Below are positions 1 through 5,184 of a DNA stretch of 5,322 bases, piece after piece. How positions within the stretch are numbered: position 1 is the stretch's first letter; every line of letters begins with the position of its first letter. The notes below the pieces were generated by a model. That model did no database searches. It was not told the DNA's origin and saw only the letters and a list, made by a program, of their open reading frames with translations. The position numbers and the translations under genes are program-made. Source of the stretch: Bacteroidota bacterium (GTDB lineage: Bacteria; Bacteroidota; Bacteroidia; Flavobacteriales_F; PHOS-HE28); NCBI GenBank assembly GCA_963169595.1, contig CAUJFM010000404.1:1-5322 (forward strand), in the 5' to 3' direction.

Positions 1-646
1 GGCCCACCTTGTTGTGCAGGCGGCCGGCGGTGTCGATGATCACCACGTCCACGCCCTTGGCCTTGGCGCTCTCCACGGTATCGTAGGCCACGGCGGCGGG
101 GTCGGCGTTCATGCCCTGTTGCACCAAGGGCACGCCCACGCGCTCGCTCCAGATGCGCAGCTGGTCCACAGCGGCGGCGCGGAAGGTGTCGGCGGCACCG
201 AGCATCACGCTGCGGCCCTCCTTCTTGAAGGCGTTGGCCAGCTTGCCTATGGTGGTGGTCTTGCCCACCCCGTTCACCCCCACCACCATGATCACATAGG
301 GCTTCATGGCGGGGTCGATGGGCGCGGGGTCCTTCATCAGGGCGGCGATCTCCTCGCGCAGCAGGGCGTTGAGCTCGCCGGTGCCCACGTACTTGTCGCG
401 CTTCACGCGTTCCTGGATGCGCTCGATGATGCGCAGGGTGGTCTCCACGCCCACATCGCTGCTCACGAGCACCTCCTCCAAGTGGTCGAGCACCTCGTCG
501 TCGATGGTGCTCTTGCCGGCAATGGCGCGGGTGAGCCGGCCGAAGATCCCTTCACGGGAACGCTCCAGGCCGCTGTCGAGCGCCTGCTTCTCGGCCACCT
601 CCTGGGCAGCCTCCTTTTTCTTTCCGAACAGTCCGAAGAACGCCAT
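1..646 (-). CDS. ftsY: Signal recognition particle receptor FtsY, N-terminal 215 residues (3' end outside window)
   Basis: FtsY is the SRP receptor GTPase. It docks SRP-bound ribosomes at the inner membrane and hands nascent membrane proteins to SecYEG. The start at 646 gives a protein beginning MAFFGLFGKKKE, a short hydrophobic-then-basic membrane-binding N-terminus without the long acidic A domain of E. coli FtsY. The helical N domain covers about residues 25-105. The G domain follows, with the P-loop GVNGVGKTT at 123-131, DTFRAAAVDQL at 153-163 and the G3 motif DTAGR at 205-209. The window edge falls just after G3, so the TKxD motif and roughly the last 100 residues are missing. It is the last visible gene of the rpmB-rpmG-DUF4295 cluster, 71 bases after the DUF4295 stop, and a strong hairpin fills that spacer. 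No Shine-Dalgarno is seen close to the start. Identification is very secure because both SRP-GTPase motifs and the N-terminus match the family. Confidence 0.97.
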   Translation of the reverse strand, partial: MAFFGLFGKKKEAAQEVAEKQALDSGLERSREGIFGRLTRAIAGKSTIDDEVLDHLEEVLVSSDVGVETTLRIIERIQERVKRDKYVGTGELNALLREEIAALMKDPAPIDPAMKPYVIMVVGVNGVGKTTTIGKLANAFKKEGRSVMLGAADTFRAAAVDQLRIWSERVGVPLVQQGMNADPAAVAYDTVESAKAKGVDVVIIDTAGRLHNKVG

Positions 647-664
647 GGTCGGTCCTTATGTGCG

Positions 665-696
665 AGAAGGCCCTTCCCCGGGGGGAACGGCCTTCT
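665..696 (-). other. Strong intergenic RNA hairpin between the DUF4295 gene and ftsY
   Basis: An 8-bp stem (AGAAGGCC at 665-672 with GGCCTTCT at 689-696) continues, after a single mismatch (673/688), into a 5-bp stem (674-678 with 683-687) closed by a 4-base loop. The fold is possible on both strands, but only the minus strand is transcribed through here by known genes. There it ends 18 bases before the ftsY ATG, and no T-tract follows. It is therefore a poor classical terminator. A partial attenuator, an RNA processing or stability element lowering ftsY relative to the ribosomal genes, or a block to ftsY translation are all possible. The structure is seen directly; the role is inferred. Confidence 0.6.
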
Positions 697-717
697 GCCA
701 AGACGAAAGGGAAGGGA

Positions 718-870
718 TCACTTGCCGCTGAGCAGCTTGTCGGCCTCATCGGAGGGTACGACCTGCTCCACGAACGAATATCCTCCGGTGCCTTTCTTCA
801 CCATGCGGATCACCTTCGTGAAGGTCTTTCCACCTTCCTTCTTCAGTGTAGCAACTACCTTCTTAGCCAT
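718..870 (-). CDS. DUF4295 family small basic protein, probable Bacteroidota-specific 50S ribosomal protein (bL38 candidate)
   Basis: This is a 50-residue protein starting MAKKVVATLKK and ending DKLLSGK, with ten lysines and one arginine against five acidic residues. Its small size, its MAKK start and its position directly after rpmG and before ftsY match the DUF4295 family of Bacteroidota. A conserved-looking core is KxFTKVIRMVKKGTGGYSF (about residues 15-33), and the C-terminus is more acidic. No membrane segment or signal peptide is present. From memory, a cryo-EM structure of the Flavobacterium johnsoniae ribosome revealed a new 50S protein named bL38. The length, charge and location here make this gene a good candidate for it, but I cannot confirm that bL38 and DUF4295 are the same family. 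The start at 870 is the only in-frame ATG upstream that gives the family N-terminus. It lies 51 bases after the rpmG stop, consistent with co-transcription. Confidence 0.9.
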   Translation of the reverse strand: MAKKVVATLKKEGGKTFTKVIRMVKKGTGGYSFVEQVVPSDEADKLLSGK

Positions 871-921
871 GGTCTGTGCGCTTGAGCGCCTTTATTGGGT
901 TGGACCTCCTGTGACGGGGTC

Positions 922-1110
922 TTACTTGATCTCCTTGTGAACAGTGATCTTGCGCAGGATGGGGTTGTATTTCTTCAACTCCATGCGCTCGGTGGTGTTC
1001 TTCCGGTTCTTGGTGGTGATGTAGCGGCTGGTGCCGGGCATGCCCGAGGTCTTATGCTCGGTGCACTCGAGGATCACCTGGACGCGGTTGCCCTTCGCTT
1101 TCTTGGCCAT
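922..1110 (-). CDS. rpmG: 50S ribosomal protein L33 (bL33)
   Basis: bL33 is a small protein of the large subunit near the E-site tRNA. The 62-residue product begins MAKKAKGNRVQVILECTEHK and continues with YITTKNRKNTTERMELKKY and a C-terminal NPILRKITVHKEIK, which is the L33 signature. It has one cysteine (C16) and lacks the two CxxC pairs of zinc-binding L33, so it belongs to the zinc-independent C-minus type. A short insertion, KTSGMPGTSRY (residues 20-30), is typical of Bacteroidota L33. It starts 29 bases after the rpmB stop, again without a recognisable Shine-Dalgarno, and is followed by the DUF4295 gene. This rpmB-rpmG pairing is common in bacteria and supports both calls. Confidence 0.97.
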   Translation of the reverse strand: MAKKAKGNRVQVILECTEHKTSGMPGTSRYITTKNRKNTTERMELKKYNPILRKITVHKEIK

Positions 1111-1139
1111 GGTTCAGCGTATTGCGGGGTTCTGAGGGA

Positions 1140-1379
1140 TCAGGCCTTGAGGAAGCCCTTGGCCTTGGCGCGCTTGAGGGCCTCGGCCAGACCGATCTTG
1201 TTGATGGTGCGCATGCCGTTGGTGCTCACCCGCAGGGACACCCACTTGTTCTCCTCGGCGAGGAAGAACTTGCGGTCCTGCAGGTTGGGCGCGAAGGTGC
1301 GCTTGGTCTTGATGTTCGAGTGCGACACCTTGTGGCCGGTGATGACCTTCTTACCGGTGATCTGGCAAACCTTGGACAT
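1140..1379 (-). CDS. rpmB: 50S ribosomal protein L28 (bL28)
   Basis: bL28 is a structural protein of the large ribosomal subunit. The start at 1379 gives 79 residues beginning MSKVCQITGKKVITGHKVSH and including SNIKTKRTF (21-29), the classic L28 N-terminal signature. Residues WVSLRVSTNGMRTINKIG (46-63) form the second conserved block. An upstream in-frame ATG at 1403 would add eight residues (MPPQFGIV) unlike any L28 and would overlap the -7 promoter element, so I reject it. The protein carries only one cysteine of the zinc motif seen in some L28s. It is the first gene after a Bacteroidota-type promoter and probably opens the transcript rpmB-rpmG-DUF4295-ftsY. The leader is very short, about 15-20 bases. 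Confidence 0.97.
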   Translation of the reverse strand: MSKVCQITGKKVITGHKVSHSNIKTKRTFAPNLQDRKFFLAEENKWVSLRVSTNGMRTINKIGLAEALKRAKAKGFLKA

Positions 1380-1400
1380 GACTATCCCGAATTGAGGCGG

Positions 1401-1429
1401 CAAAGATAGGAATATTCCGACACCTCCAA
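1401..1429 (-). promoter_or_regulatory. Bacteroidota-type promoter (-33 TTG / -7 TATCTTTG) for rpmB-rpmG-DUF4295-ftsY
   Basis: Read on the minus strand, TATCTTTG (1408 to 1401) matches the Bacteroidota primary sigma -7 consensus TAnnTTTG exactly. A TTG (1429 to 1427) lies 18 bases upstream of it, within the spacing expected for the -33 element. The -7 element ends 21 bases before the rpmB ATG, which implies a short leader. The spacer contains the perfect palindrome GGAATATTCC (1409-1418), directly next to the -7 element. It is intergenic, just after the cinA stop codon. The match is seen directly; promoter activity is inferred. Confidence 0.6.
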
Positions 1430-1439
1430 CGTCTTTATC

Positions 1440-2705
1440 TCAGGCGATGAGCTCCTTGCGCAGGAGGTTGAGCCCGGCCAGGGCGCTGCGCTGGATCACC
1501 AGGTCGCGGGTGCCGGGGAAAAAGCCCTGCACGGACCTGACCCCGGAGGGGCCCGCCACCGCGATCCACACCGTGCCTACGGGCTTCTCAGGGGTGCCGC
1601 CATCAGGACCCGCCACCCCGCTGAAGGCCATGCTCCAGTCGGTGCGGAGGGCCTGCCGCACCCCCTGGGCCATCTGCTCCACCACCGGACGGCTCACCGC
1701 CCCGTTCAGCTCCAGCATGTCGCTGGGGATGCCCAGCTCCTCCATCTTCACGGCGTTGGCATAGCTCACCACGCCCCCGGTGAAGTAGGCCGAACTGCCC
1801 GGCACGCTGGTGATCAGGTGGCTCACGTAGCCGCCCGTGCAGCTCTCGGCCAGCGACAGGGTCTGCCCCCGCTCCTTCAGCAGGCGGCCCACCACCTGTT
1901 CCAGGCGGTCCTCCCCTTCCCCATAGATCAGCTCGGGCACCAGGCGATAGAGCTGTTCCGCCTTGCGGCCCACGCGGGCGCGGGCGCCCACAGGGTCGTT
2001 GTTGGCATAGGTGCTGAGGCGCAGTTTCACAATGCCCGGGCTGGGCAGGTAGGCCAGCTTGATGCCATCCTCCGCCAGGCTGTCCTCCCACGCGGCGATG
2101 CGCTGCGCCAAATGGCTCTCGCCCAGGCCCGTGGTCAGGATGGTGCGGTGCACGATGGTGGGCGGGGCGAAGACGCGCTGCAGCTCCGGCAGCACGTGGC
2201 GCTCCATCATGGTGTGCATCTCGTAGGGCACACCGGGCATGCCCACGAAGACCCGTTTCCGGTCCGCACCGAGCGACCTCTCGAACCACATGCCGCTGGC
2301 GGTGCCGCGCTCGTTGGGCACCACGGTGCAGGCCTCGGGCAGGTCGGCCTGGGCCAGGTTCACCTCCAGGGGGGCACGGCCCAGGCTGCGGAAGAACTCG
2401 GCGATGCGGGCCTCGATGTGCGGATGGCGCACCAGCCGCGTGTCGAAGAACTGGCACAACACCTGTTTGGTGATGTCGTCCTTGGTGGGGCCCAGGCCAC
2501 CGGTGATGAGCAACACATCGGTGTCGGCCTTGTCCAGCGCATCCAGGATCTCGTCGCGATCGTCACCGATGGTGAGGACACGCCGCACACGGATGCCGAT
2601 CTGGGCGAGCTGGCCGCCCATCCAGCCGGCGTTGGTGTTGATGGTCTGGCCGATCAACAGTTCGTCGCCGATGGAAAGGATGGTGGCCGTGATCTCGTTG
2701 GACAT
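1440..2705 (-). CDS. cinA: CinA family protein: putative ADP-ribose pyrophosphatase / nicotinamide-nucleotide (NMN) amidohydrolase
   Basis: This 421-residue product is the usual length for full two-domain CinA. The N-terminal MoCF-like domain (about 1-170) shows SIGDELLIGQTINTNA (11-26), TGGLGPTKDD (68-77) and MPGVPYEM (156-163). A KH-like linker region follows at about 180-255. The C-terminal CinA/PncC domain (about 265-421) shows LAESCTGG (285-292), TGGVVSYAN (309-317) and VAGPDGGTPEKPVGTVW (364-380). In the family, the C-terminal domain deamidates NMN to nicotinate mononucleotide in pyridine nucleotide salvage. The N-terminal domain of some members hydrolyses ADP-ribose. The name comes from competence/damage-inducible genes of Gram-positives, but nothing here indicates competence. 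The start at 2705 is chosen because MSNEITATILSIGDE matches the family N-terminus; the open frame continues upstream only as a shadow inside miaE. It follows miaE by 56 bases and precedes the rpmB promoter, an arrangement common in Bacteroidota. Confidence 0.96.
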   Translation of the reverse strand: MSNEITATILSIGDELLIGQTINTNAGWMGGQLAQIGIRVRRVLTIGDDRDEILDALDKADTDVLLITGGLGPTKDDITKQVLCQFFDTRLVRHPHIEARIAEFFRSLGRAPLEVNLAQADLPEACTVVPNERGTASGMWFERSLGADRKRVFVGMPGVPYEMHTMMERHVLPELQRVFAPPTIVHRTILTTGLGESHLAQRIAAWEDSLAEDGIKLAYLPSPGIVKLRLSTYANNDPVGARARVGRKAEQLYRLVPELIYGEGEDRLEQVVGRLLKERGQTLSLAESCTGGYVSHLITSVPGSSAYFTGGVVSYANAVKMEELGIPSDMLELNGAVSRPVVEQMAQGVRQALRTDWSMAFSGVAGPDGGTPEKPVGTVWIAVAGPSGVRSVQGFFPGTRDLVIQRSALAGLNLLRKELIA

Positions 2706-2742
2706 GGTGCGGGGGGCCGGTGTGCTTTTCCGGCTGCGGGGG

Positions 2743-2750
2743 CAAAGGTC
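2743..2750 (-). promoter_or_regulatory. Possible weak -7 promoter element upstream of cinA
   Basis: On the minus strand, GACCTTTG matches TAnnTTTG at all but the first fixed position and lies 37 bases before the cinA start in the 56-base miaE-cinA spacer. No TTG is found at the expected -33 distance, which would fall inside the end of miaE. cinA may therefore have its own weak promoter or may simply be read through from miaE. This is a pattern match only. Confidence 0.25.
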
Positions 2751-2761
2751 GGCAGCGGGGA

Positions 2762-3343
2762 TCACCCGTGCATGGTGGGCGCCTTGCCGTAGCGGGCCAC
2801 CACTTCCGCCTCGTAGGCCAGGAAGGCCGCCCACCGGGCATCCACATCCACCCGGCCACCATAGCGGCGGGCGAACCCGATGAAGGTGGTGTAATGGCCC
2901 GCCTCGCTGATCATAAGATCGCGGTAGAAGGTCCGCAGTTCGGGATCCTCGCATTCCTCGGTGAGCAGCTTGAAGCGCTCGCAGCTGCGCGCCTCGATCA
3001 TGGCGCTGAAGAGCAGGCGGTCCACCAGGCGCTCCTCGCGGCTGCCGTCTTTGCGCACGAACTGCATCAGCTCGTTCACGTAGTGGTCCTTGCGCTCGGG
3101 CCCGAGCGTCCAGCCGCGTGCGTGGATGCGCTCCACCACCTGGCCGAAGTGCTCCAGTTCCTCCTGGGCGATGCGGGTCAGTTCGGTGACCAGTTCGCTC
3201 AGCTCGGGATACCGCACGATCATGCTGATGGCATTGCTGGCCGCCTTTTGTTCGCACCAGGCATGGTCGGTGAGCAGTTCGGGCAGGTCCTGGCGGACAA
3301 GATCCGCCCAGCGGGGATCGGTGGGTAGTTGAAGGCCGAGCAT
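2762..3343 (-). CDS. miaE: MiaE-like tRNA-(ms2io6A37) hydroxylase, diiron ferritin-like
   Basis: MiaE is a non-haem diiron monooxygenase that hydroxylates the isopentenyl group of ms2i6A at tRNA position 37, after MiaA and MiaB have acted. The 193-residue product has the four-helix diiron ligand pattern: E31 in HAWCEQKAA, E62xxH65 in QEELEHF, E118 in MIEARSCERF, and E147xxH150 in SEAGHYTTF. The length matches the family (about 190-200). The N-terminus LPTDPRWADLVRQDLPELLTDHAWCEQK and the segment VERIHARGWTLG are characteristic of MiaE rather than general ferritins. There is no signal peptide, so it is cytosolic. The start at 3343 is the family-like one; the longer open frame upstream runs through the intergenic region. 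It is divergent from the secreted-protein gene and 56 bases upstream of cinA. Function is inferred from motifs; some Bacteroidota homologues have not been tested. Confidence 0.92.
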   Translation of the reverse strand: MLGLQLPTDPRWADLVRQDLPELLTDHAWCEQKAASNAISMIVRYPELSELVTELTRIAQEELEHFGQVVERIHARGWTLGPERKDHYVNELMQFVRKDGSREERLVDRLLFSAMIEARSCERFKLLTEECEDPELRTFYRDLMISEAGHYTTFIGFARRYGGRVDVDARWAAFLAYEAEVVARYGKAPTMHG

Positions 3344-3361
3344 GGAACGGGTTGGGGGGCG

Positions 3362-3369
3362 CAAAGATC
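3362..3369 (-). promoter_or_regulatory. Possible -7 promoter element upstream of miaE
   Basis: On the minus strand, GATCTTTG matches TAnnTTTG at all but the first fixed position and lies 18 bases before the miaE ATG, about the same distance as the rpmB element from its start. No TTG lies at the usual -33 spacing, so support is limited. It falls in the 73-base divergent spacer (3344-3416) shared with the plus-strand secreted-protein gene. Confidence 0.35.
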
Positions 3370-3405
3370 CACAAGCCGGCGCGATCGGGCAGCATACGAG
3401 CGGCC

Positions 3406-3412
3406 TATCTTG
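3406..3412 (+). promoter_or_regulatory. Possible degenerate -7 element for the secreted beta-propeller gene
   Basis: TATCTTG resembles the Bacteroidota -7 box TAnnTTTG with one T missing, just before the ATG cluster at 3417, 3423 and 3432. If it is used, the transcript would begin close to the first ATG, which would favour 3423 or 3432 as the start. There is no TTG at the -33 position. Evidence is weak. Confidence 0.25.
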
Positions 3413-3416
3413 TCCT

Positions 3417-4826
3417 ATGGTCATGAACAGGATGCGTGCATGGCTTCTGCCCTTCTGCTGTCTGGCCATCGGGTTGCAGGCACAGGTCTTCGACCTGGTC
3501 CACCAACCGGGCTTGGAAGGCCGCTACACCGGCGCAACCTTCACCAGCTCGGGGAATTGGATGGTGGTAGGCCATCGGCCCTTCAACAACTCGTTCTTCA
3601 GCACTGCGGTCCTCGTGCGCTTGTCGGCCACGGGGGAAACATTGGAAGAGCACGGTTACGCGTTCCCTGGGCATGAGCTCACGCAATTCTCCAGCATCGC
3701 GGAACTTGGTACGGACACCTTCCTGGTGGCCGGTACCACCTCCTTTGGCTGTGACTTCGGCCCCTTCCTCGGCCTGCTGATGGCTTGGCACGACGGCGCC
3801 CCCCTTTGGAGCCGCACTTACGGTGGGGAGGATGGATGGGCGGAATTCAACCTCATGGCCGTGGGGGACAGCACGATCCTGCTGCCCATGAGCGATGGCC
3901 TGCTCATCACCTCTCTGAACGGCGACAGTCTCACCTGGGTCCAGACAGGATGGTCCTACGTCCGTTCCATGCGCACCGTGGGCGGCCATTTCCTGTTGGC
4001 CGGCTATGCGGGCCTTCAGCGTTTCGACCAGCAAGGCACGGTGGAAGGGAGTTGGACCGATGCGGTACTGTTCGATGTGGCCGGTCACCCTGATGGAGGC
4101 TACGTGGCCGTGGGCCAGACGGGTGTGGTGCGGTTCGATGCTGCGCTGCAACAGGTTGGGCAGCTGGTAGCGCTTGATCTCCCTTCCGATGGCAGCCATC
4201 GGTCCATTACGTGGGAGAATAACCGGTTCCATGTGATCAGTGACAGCCTGTTCCATGTGCTTGATGCCGACCTGAACGTGCTCACCACCCTCGTCATCGG
4301 GCACCCGGATGGCTATGGATCTTTGACCAGCTTGGTGACGGGAGGAACCGCCTTCACCGCCGGCTGGTTCAATTGTGGAGCCATTGGGGCGGCAGTGCGC
4401 ACATTCTCGGTGGAAGGCCTCCTTCCGACCGGCACGCCGGATATCGCCTTGCATGGTGTCACGCCCATCGACCTGAGCTATACGGTGTATCCGGGTTACG
4501 TGAACGGCACCTTTCTCGCGGGTGCATGGGTGGTGAACCAAGGACCCGACACGGTGACGCATGCCACGCTGAACCAATACCTGCCCTGGGGCATCTGTGG
4601 ACCTGCTGGTGCCAGCTATCCGTTGAACGACCTGGCGCTGGCCCCTGGTGACAGCGTGTGGATCACACAAGGGCCGTTCTACCTGACCGCTTATGTGGAC
4701 ACCGGCTTGACCGAAATTGAGCGCGAGGTCTGCCTGTGGGCGGCCAGTCCCAACAACCGGTTGGATGCTCACCGTGTGGACAATGAAGGTTGTGCAACGG
4801 TCACCCTCCTGCTTTCCGCGACGTAG
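3417..4826 (+). CDS. Secreted beta-propeller-like protein with Ig/CARDB-like domain, ending at a TAG just before its T9SS sorting domain
   Basis: The 469-residue product has a clear Sec signal peptide: basic N-terminus with R5 and R7, hydrophobic stretch at about 8-20, and probable cleavage after LQA22 before Q23. Residues about 25-335 contain repeated short beta-strand patterns (GNWMVVGH, DTFLVAGTT, GHFLLAGYAG, GGYVAVGQTG and TAFTAGW), as in the blades of delayed-propeller surface proteins of Bacteroidota. Residues about 340-465 look like an Ig-like/CARDB domain (AGAWVVNQGPDTVTHATL, ALAPGDSVWIT and NNRLDAHRVDNEGCATVTL). No catalytic motif is seen, and a binding or adhesive role is a guess. 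Translation stops at TAG 4824-4826, although the same frame continues into a complete T9SS sorting domain to 5081. The protein as translated would reach the periplasm but lack its outer-membrane export signal. ATGs at 3417, 3423 and 3432 are all possible starts, because all leave the signal peptide intact. Confidence 0.85.
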   Translation: MVMNRMRAWLLPFCCLAIGLQAQVFDLVHQPGLEGRYTGATFTSSGNWMVVGHRPFNNSFFSTAVLVRLSATGETLEEHGYAFPGHELTQFSSIAELGTDTFLVAGTTSFGCDFGPFLGLLMAWHDGAPLWSRTYGGEDGWAEFNLMAVGDSTILLPMSDGLLITSLNGDSLTWVQTGWSYVRSMRTVGGHFLLAGYAGLQRFDQQGTVEGSWTDAVLFDVAGHPDGGYVAVGQTGVVRFDAALQQVGQLVALDLPSDGSHRSITWENNRFHVISDSLFHVLDADLNVLTTLVIGHPDGYGSLTSLVTGGTAFTAGWFNCGAIGAAVRTFSVEGLLPTGTPDIALHGVTPIDLSYTVYPGYVNGTFLAGAWVVNQGPDTVTHATLNQYLPWGICGPAGASYPLNDLALAPGDSVWITQGPFYLTAYVDTGLTEIEREVCLWAASPNNRLDAHRVDNEGCATVTLLLSAT

Positions 4827-5081
4827 ATCGAACCGCTTCGAGCGGTCACCGCCTACCCGAACCCCTTCCAAGGAGCGATCACCATCGACGGACTACCCAC
4901 CGGACAGCCAGTCCAGTTGGAATTGCGCGATGCGGTAGGGCGTGTTGTACACCGTTCGGAGAACCTGGCATCAACAGGCTTGCGGATGATCCGACCATCA
5001 GGTCTTTCCGCAGGACTTTACCTGCTTCGGATCAAGGCGGGAGTTCACCAGCGCGACCAGCGACTACTGCATGTGGATTGA
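4827..5081 (+). pseudogene. Detached T9SS type A C-terminal sorting domain, in frame downstream of the TAG
   Basis: Directly after the TAG, the same frame reads 84 residues to TGA at 5079-5081. They have the three hallmarks of a type A T9SS sorting domain (Por_Secre_tail): AYPNPF at residues 9-14, the middle strand VQLELRDAVGRVVH at 29-42, and GLSAGLYLLRIKAG at 59-72 followed by the terminal strand QRLLHVD. In the family this domain directs a protein through the outer membrane and is removed or used for lipid anchoring. There is no usable start codon of its own near the 5' end, since the first in-frame ATG falls in the middle of the domain, so it can be made only by reading through the TAG. 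With the upstream part it would form a 554-residue protein. One base change at codon 470 accounts for the split. The domain call is strong; its status (decayed, read through, or a sequence error) is open. Confidence 0.85.
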
Positions 5082-5130
5082 GCCCTCGGGAACTGGTGCC
5101 ACTTGGATGCACCGACAGATCAACAGTAGA

Positions 5131-5163
5131 ACGCCCCGCCCACCGATGAGGTGAGCGGGGCGT
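5131..5163. terminator. Bidirectional hairpin terminator between two convergent genes
   Basis: ACGCCCCGC (5131-5139) pairs with GCGGGGCGT (5155-5163). After one mismatch (5140/5154) the stem continues with CACC (5141-5144) and GGTG (5150-5153) around the loop GATGA. This 9+4 bp stem lies between the stop of the plus-strand gene (5081) and the stop of the minus-strand gene (5185). It is thus placed to end both transcripts. T-tracts are weak on both sides (CCGCTTT on plus, TCTACTGTT on minus). The structure is certain; the termination role is inferred from position. Confidence 0.75.
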
Positions 5164-5184
5164 CCGCTTTCAGTGTTCAGCCGA

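Noticed and set aside
14..940. 308-residue plus-strand open frame opposite ftsY and the DUF4295 gene
   Set aside because: It has shadow composition, spans two real minus-strand genes and their spacer, and shows no domain or promoter.
1380..1403. Eight-residue N-terminal extension of L28
   Set aside because: It is not found in the L28 family, and its ATG overlaps the -7 promoter element.
2715..2735. GCCGG/CCGGC small inverted repeat upstream of cinA as a terminator of miaE
   Set aside because: It is only a 5-bp stem with a 9-base loop and no T-tract, so it is too weak to call.
1818..2792. 324-residue plus-strand open frame opposite cinA
   Set aside because: It is a His/Gly/Ala-rich antisense shadow of a GC-rich gene with no recognisable domain; cinA on the other strand has all family motifs.
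2706..3395. Open frame continuing upstream of cinA that would make a 651-residue protein
   Set aside because: The extension overlaps miaE in another frame, is rich in Pro/Arg/Gly/His as expected of a high-GC shadow, and the CinA family N-terminus begins at 2705.
3342..3416. Longer N-terminus (start at 3342) for the secreted protein
   Set aside because: It would place 25 polar residues before the signal peptide and overlap the miaE start; the later ATGs give a normal signal peptide.
3405..4871. 488-residue minus-strand open frame opposite the secreted protein
   Set aside because: The plus strand has a signal peptide, beta-propeller-like strands and an in-frame sorting domain; the minus frame has none and starts past the TAG within the sorting domain.
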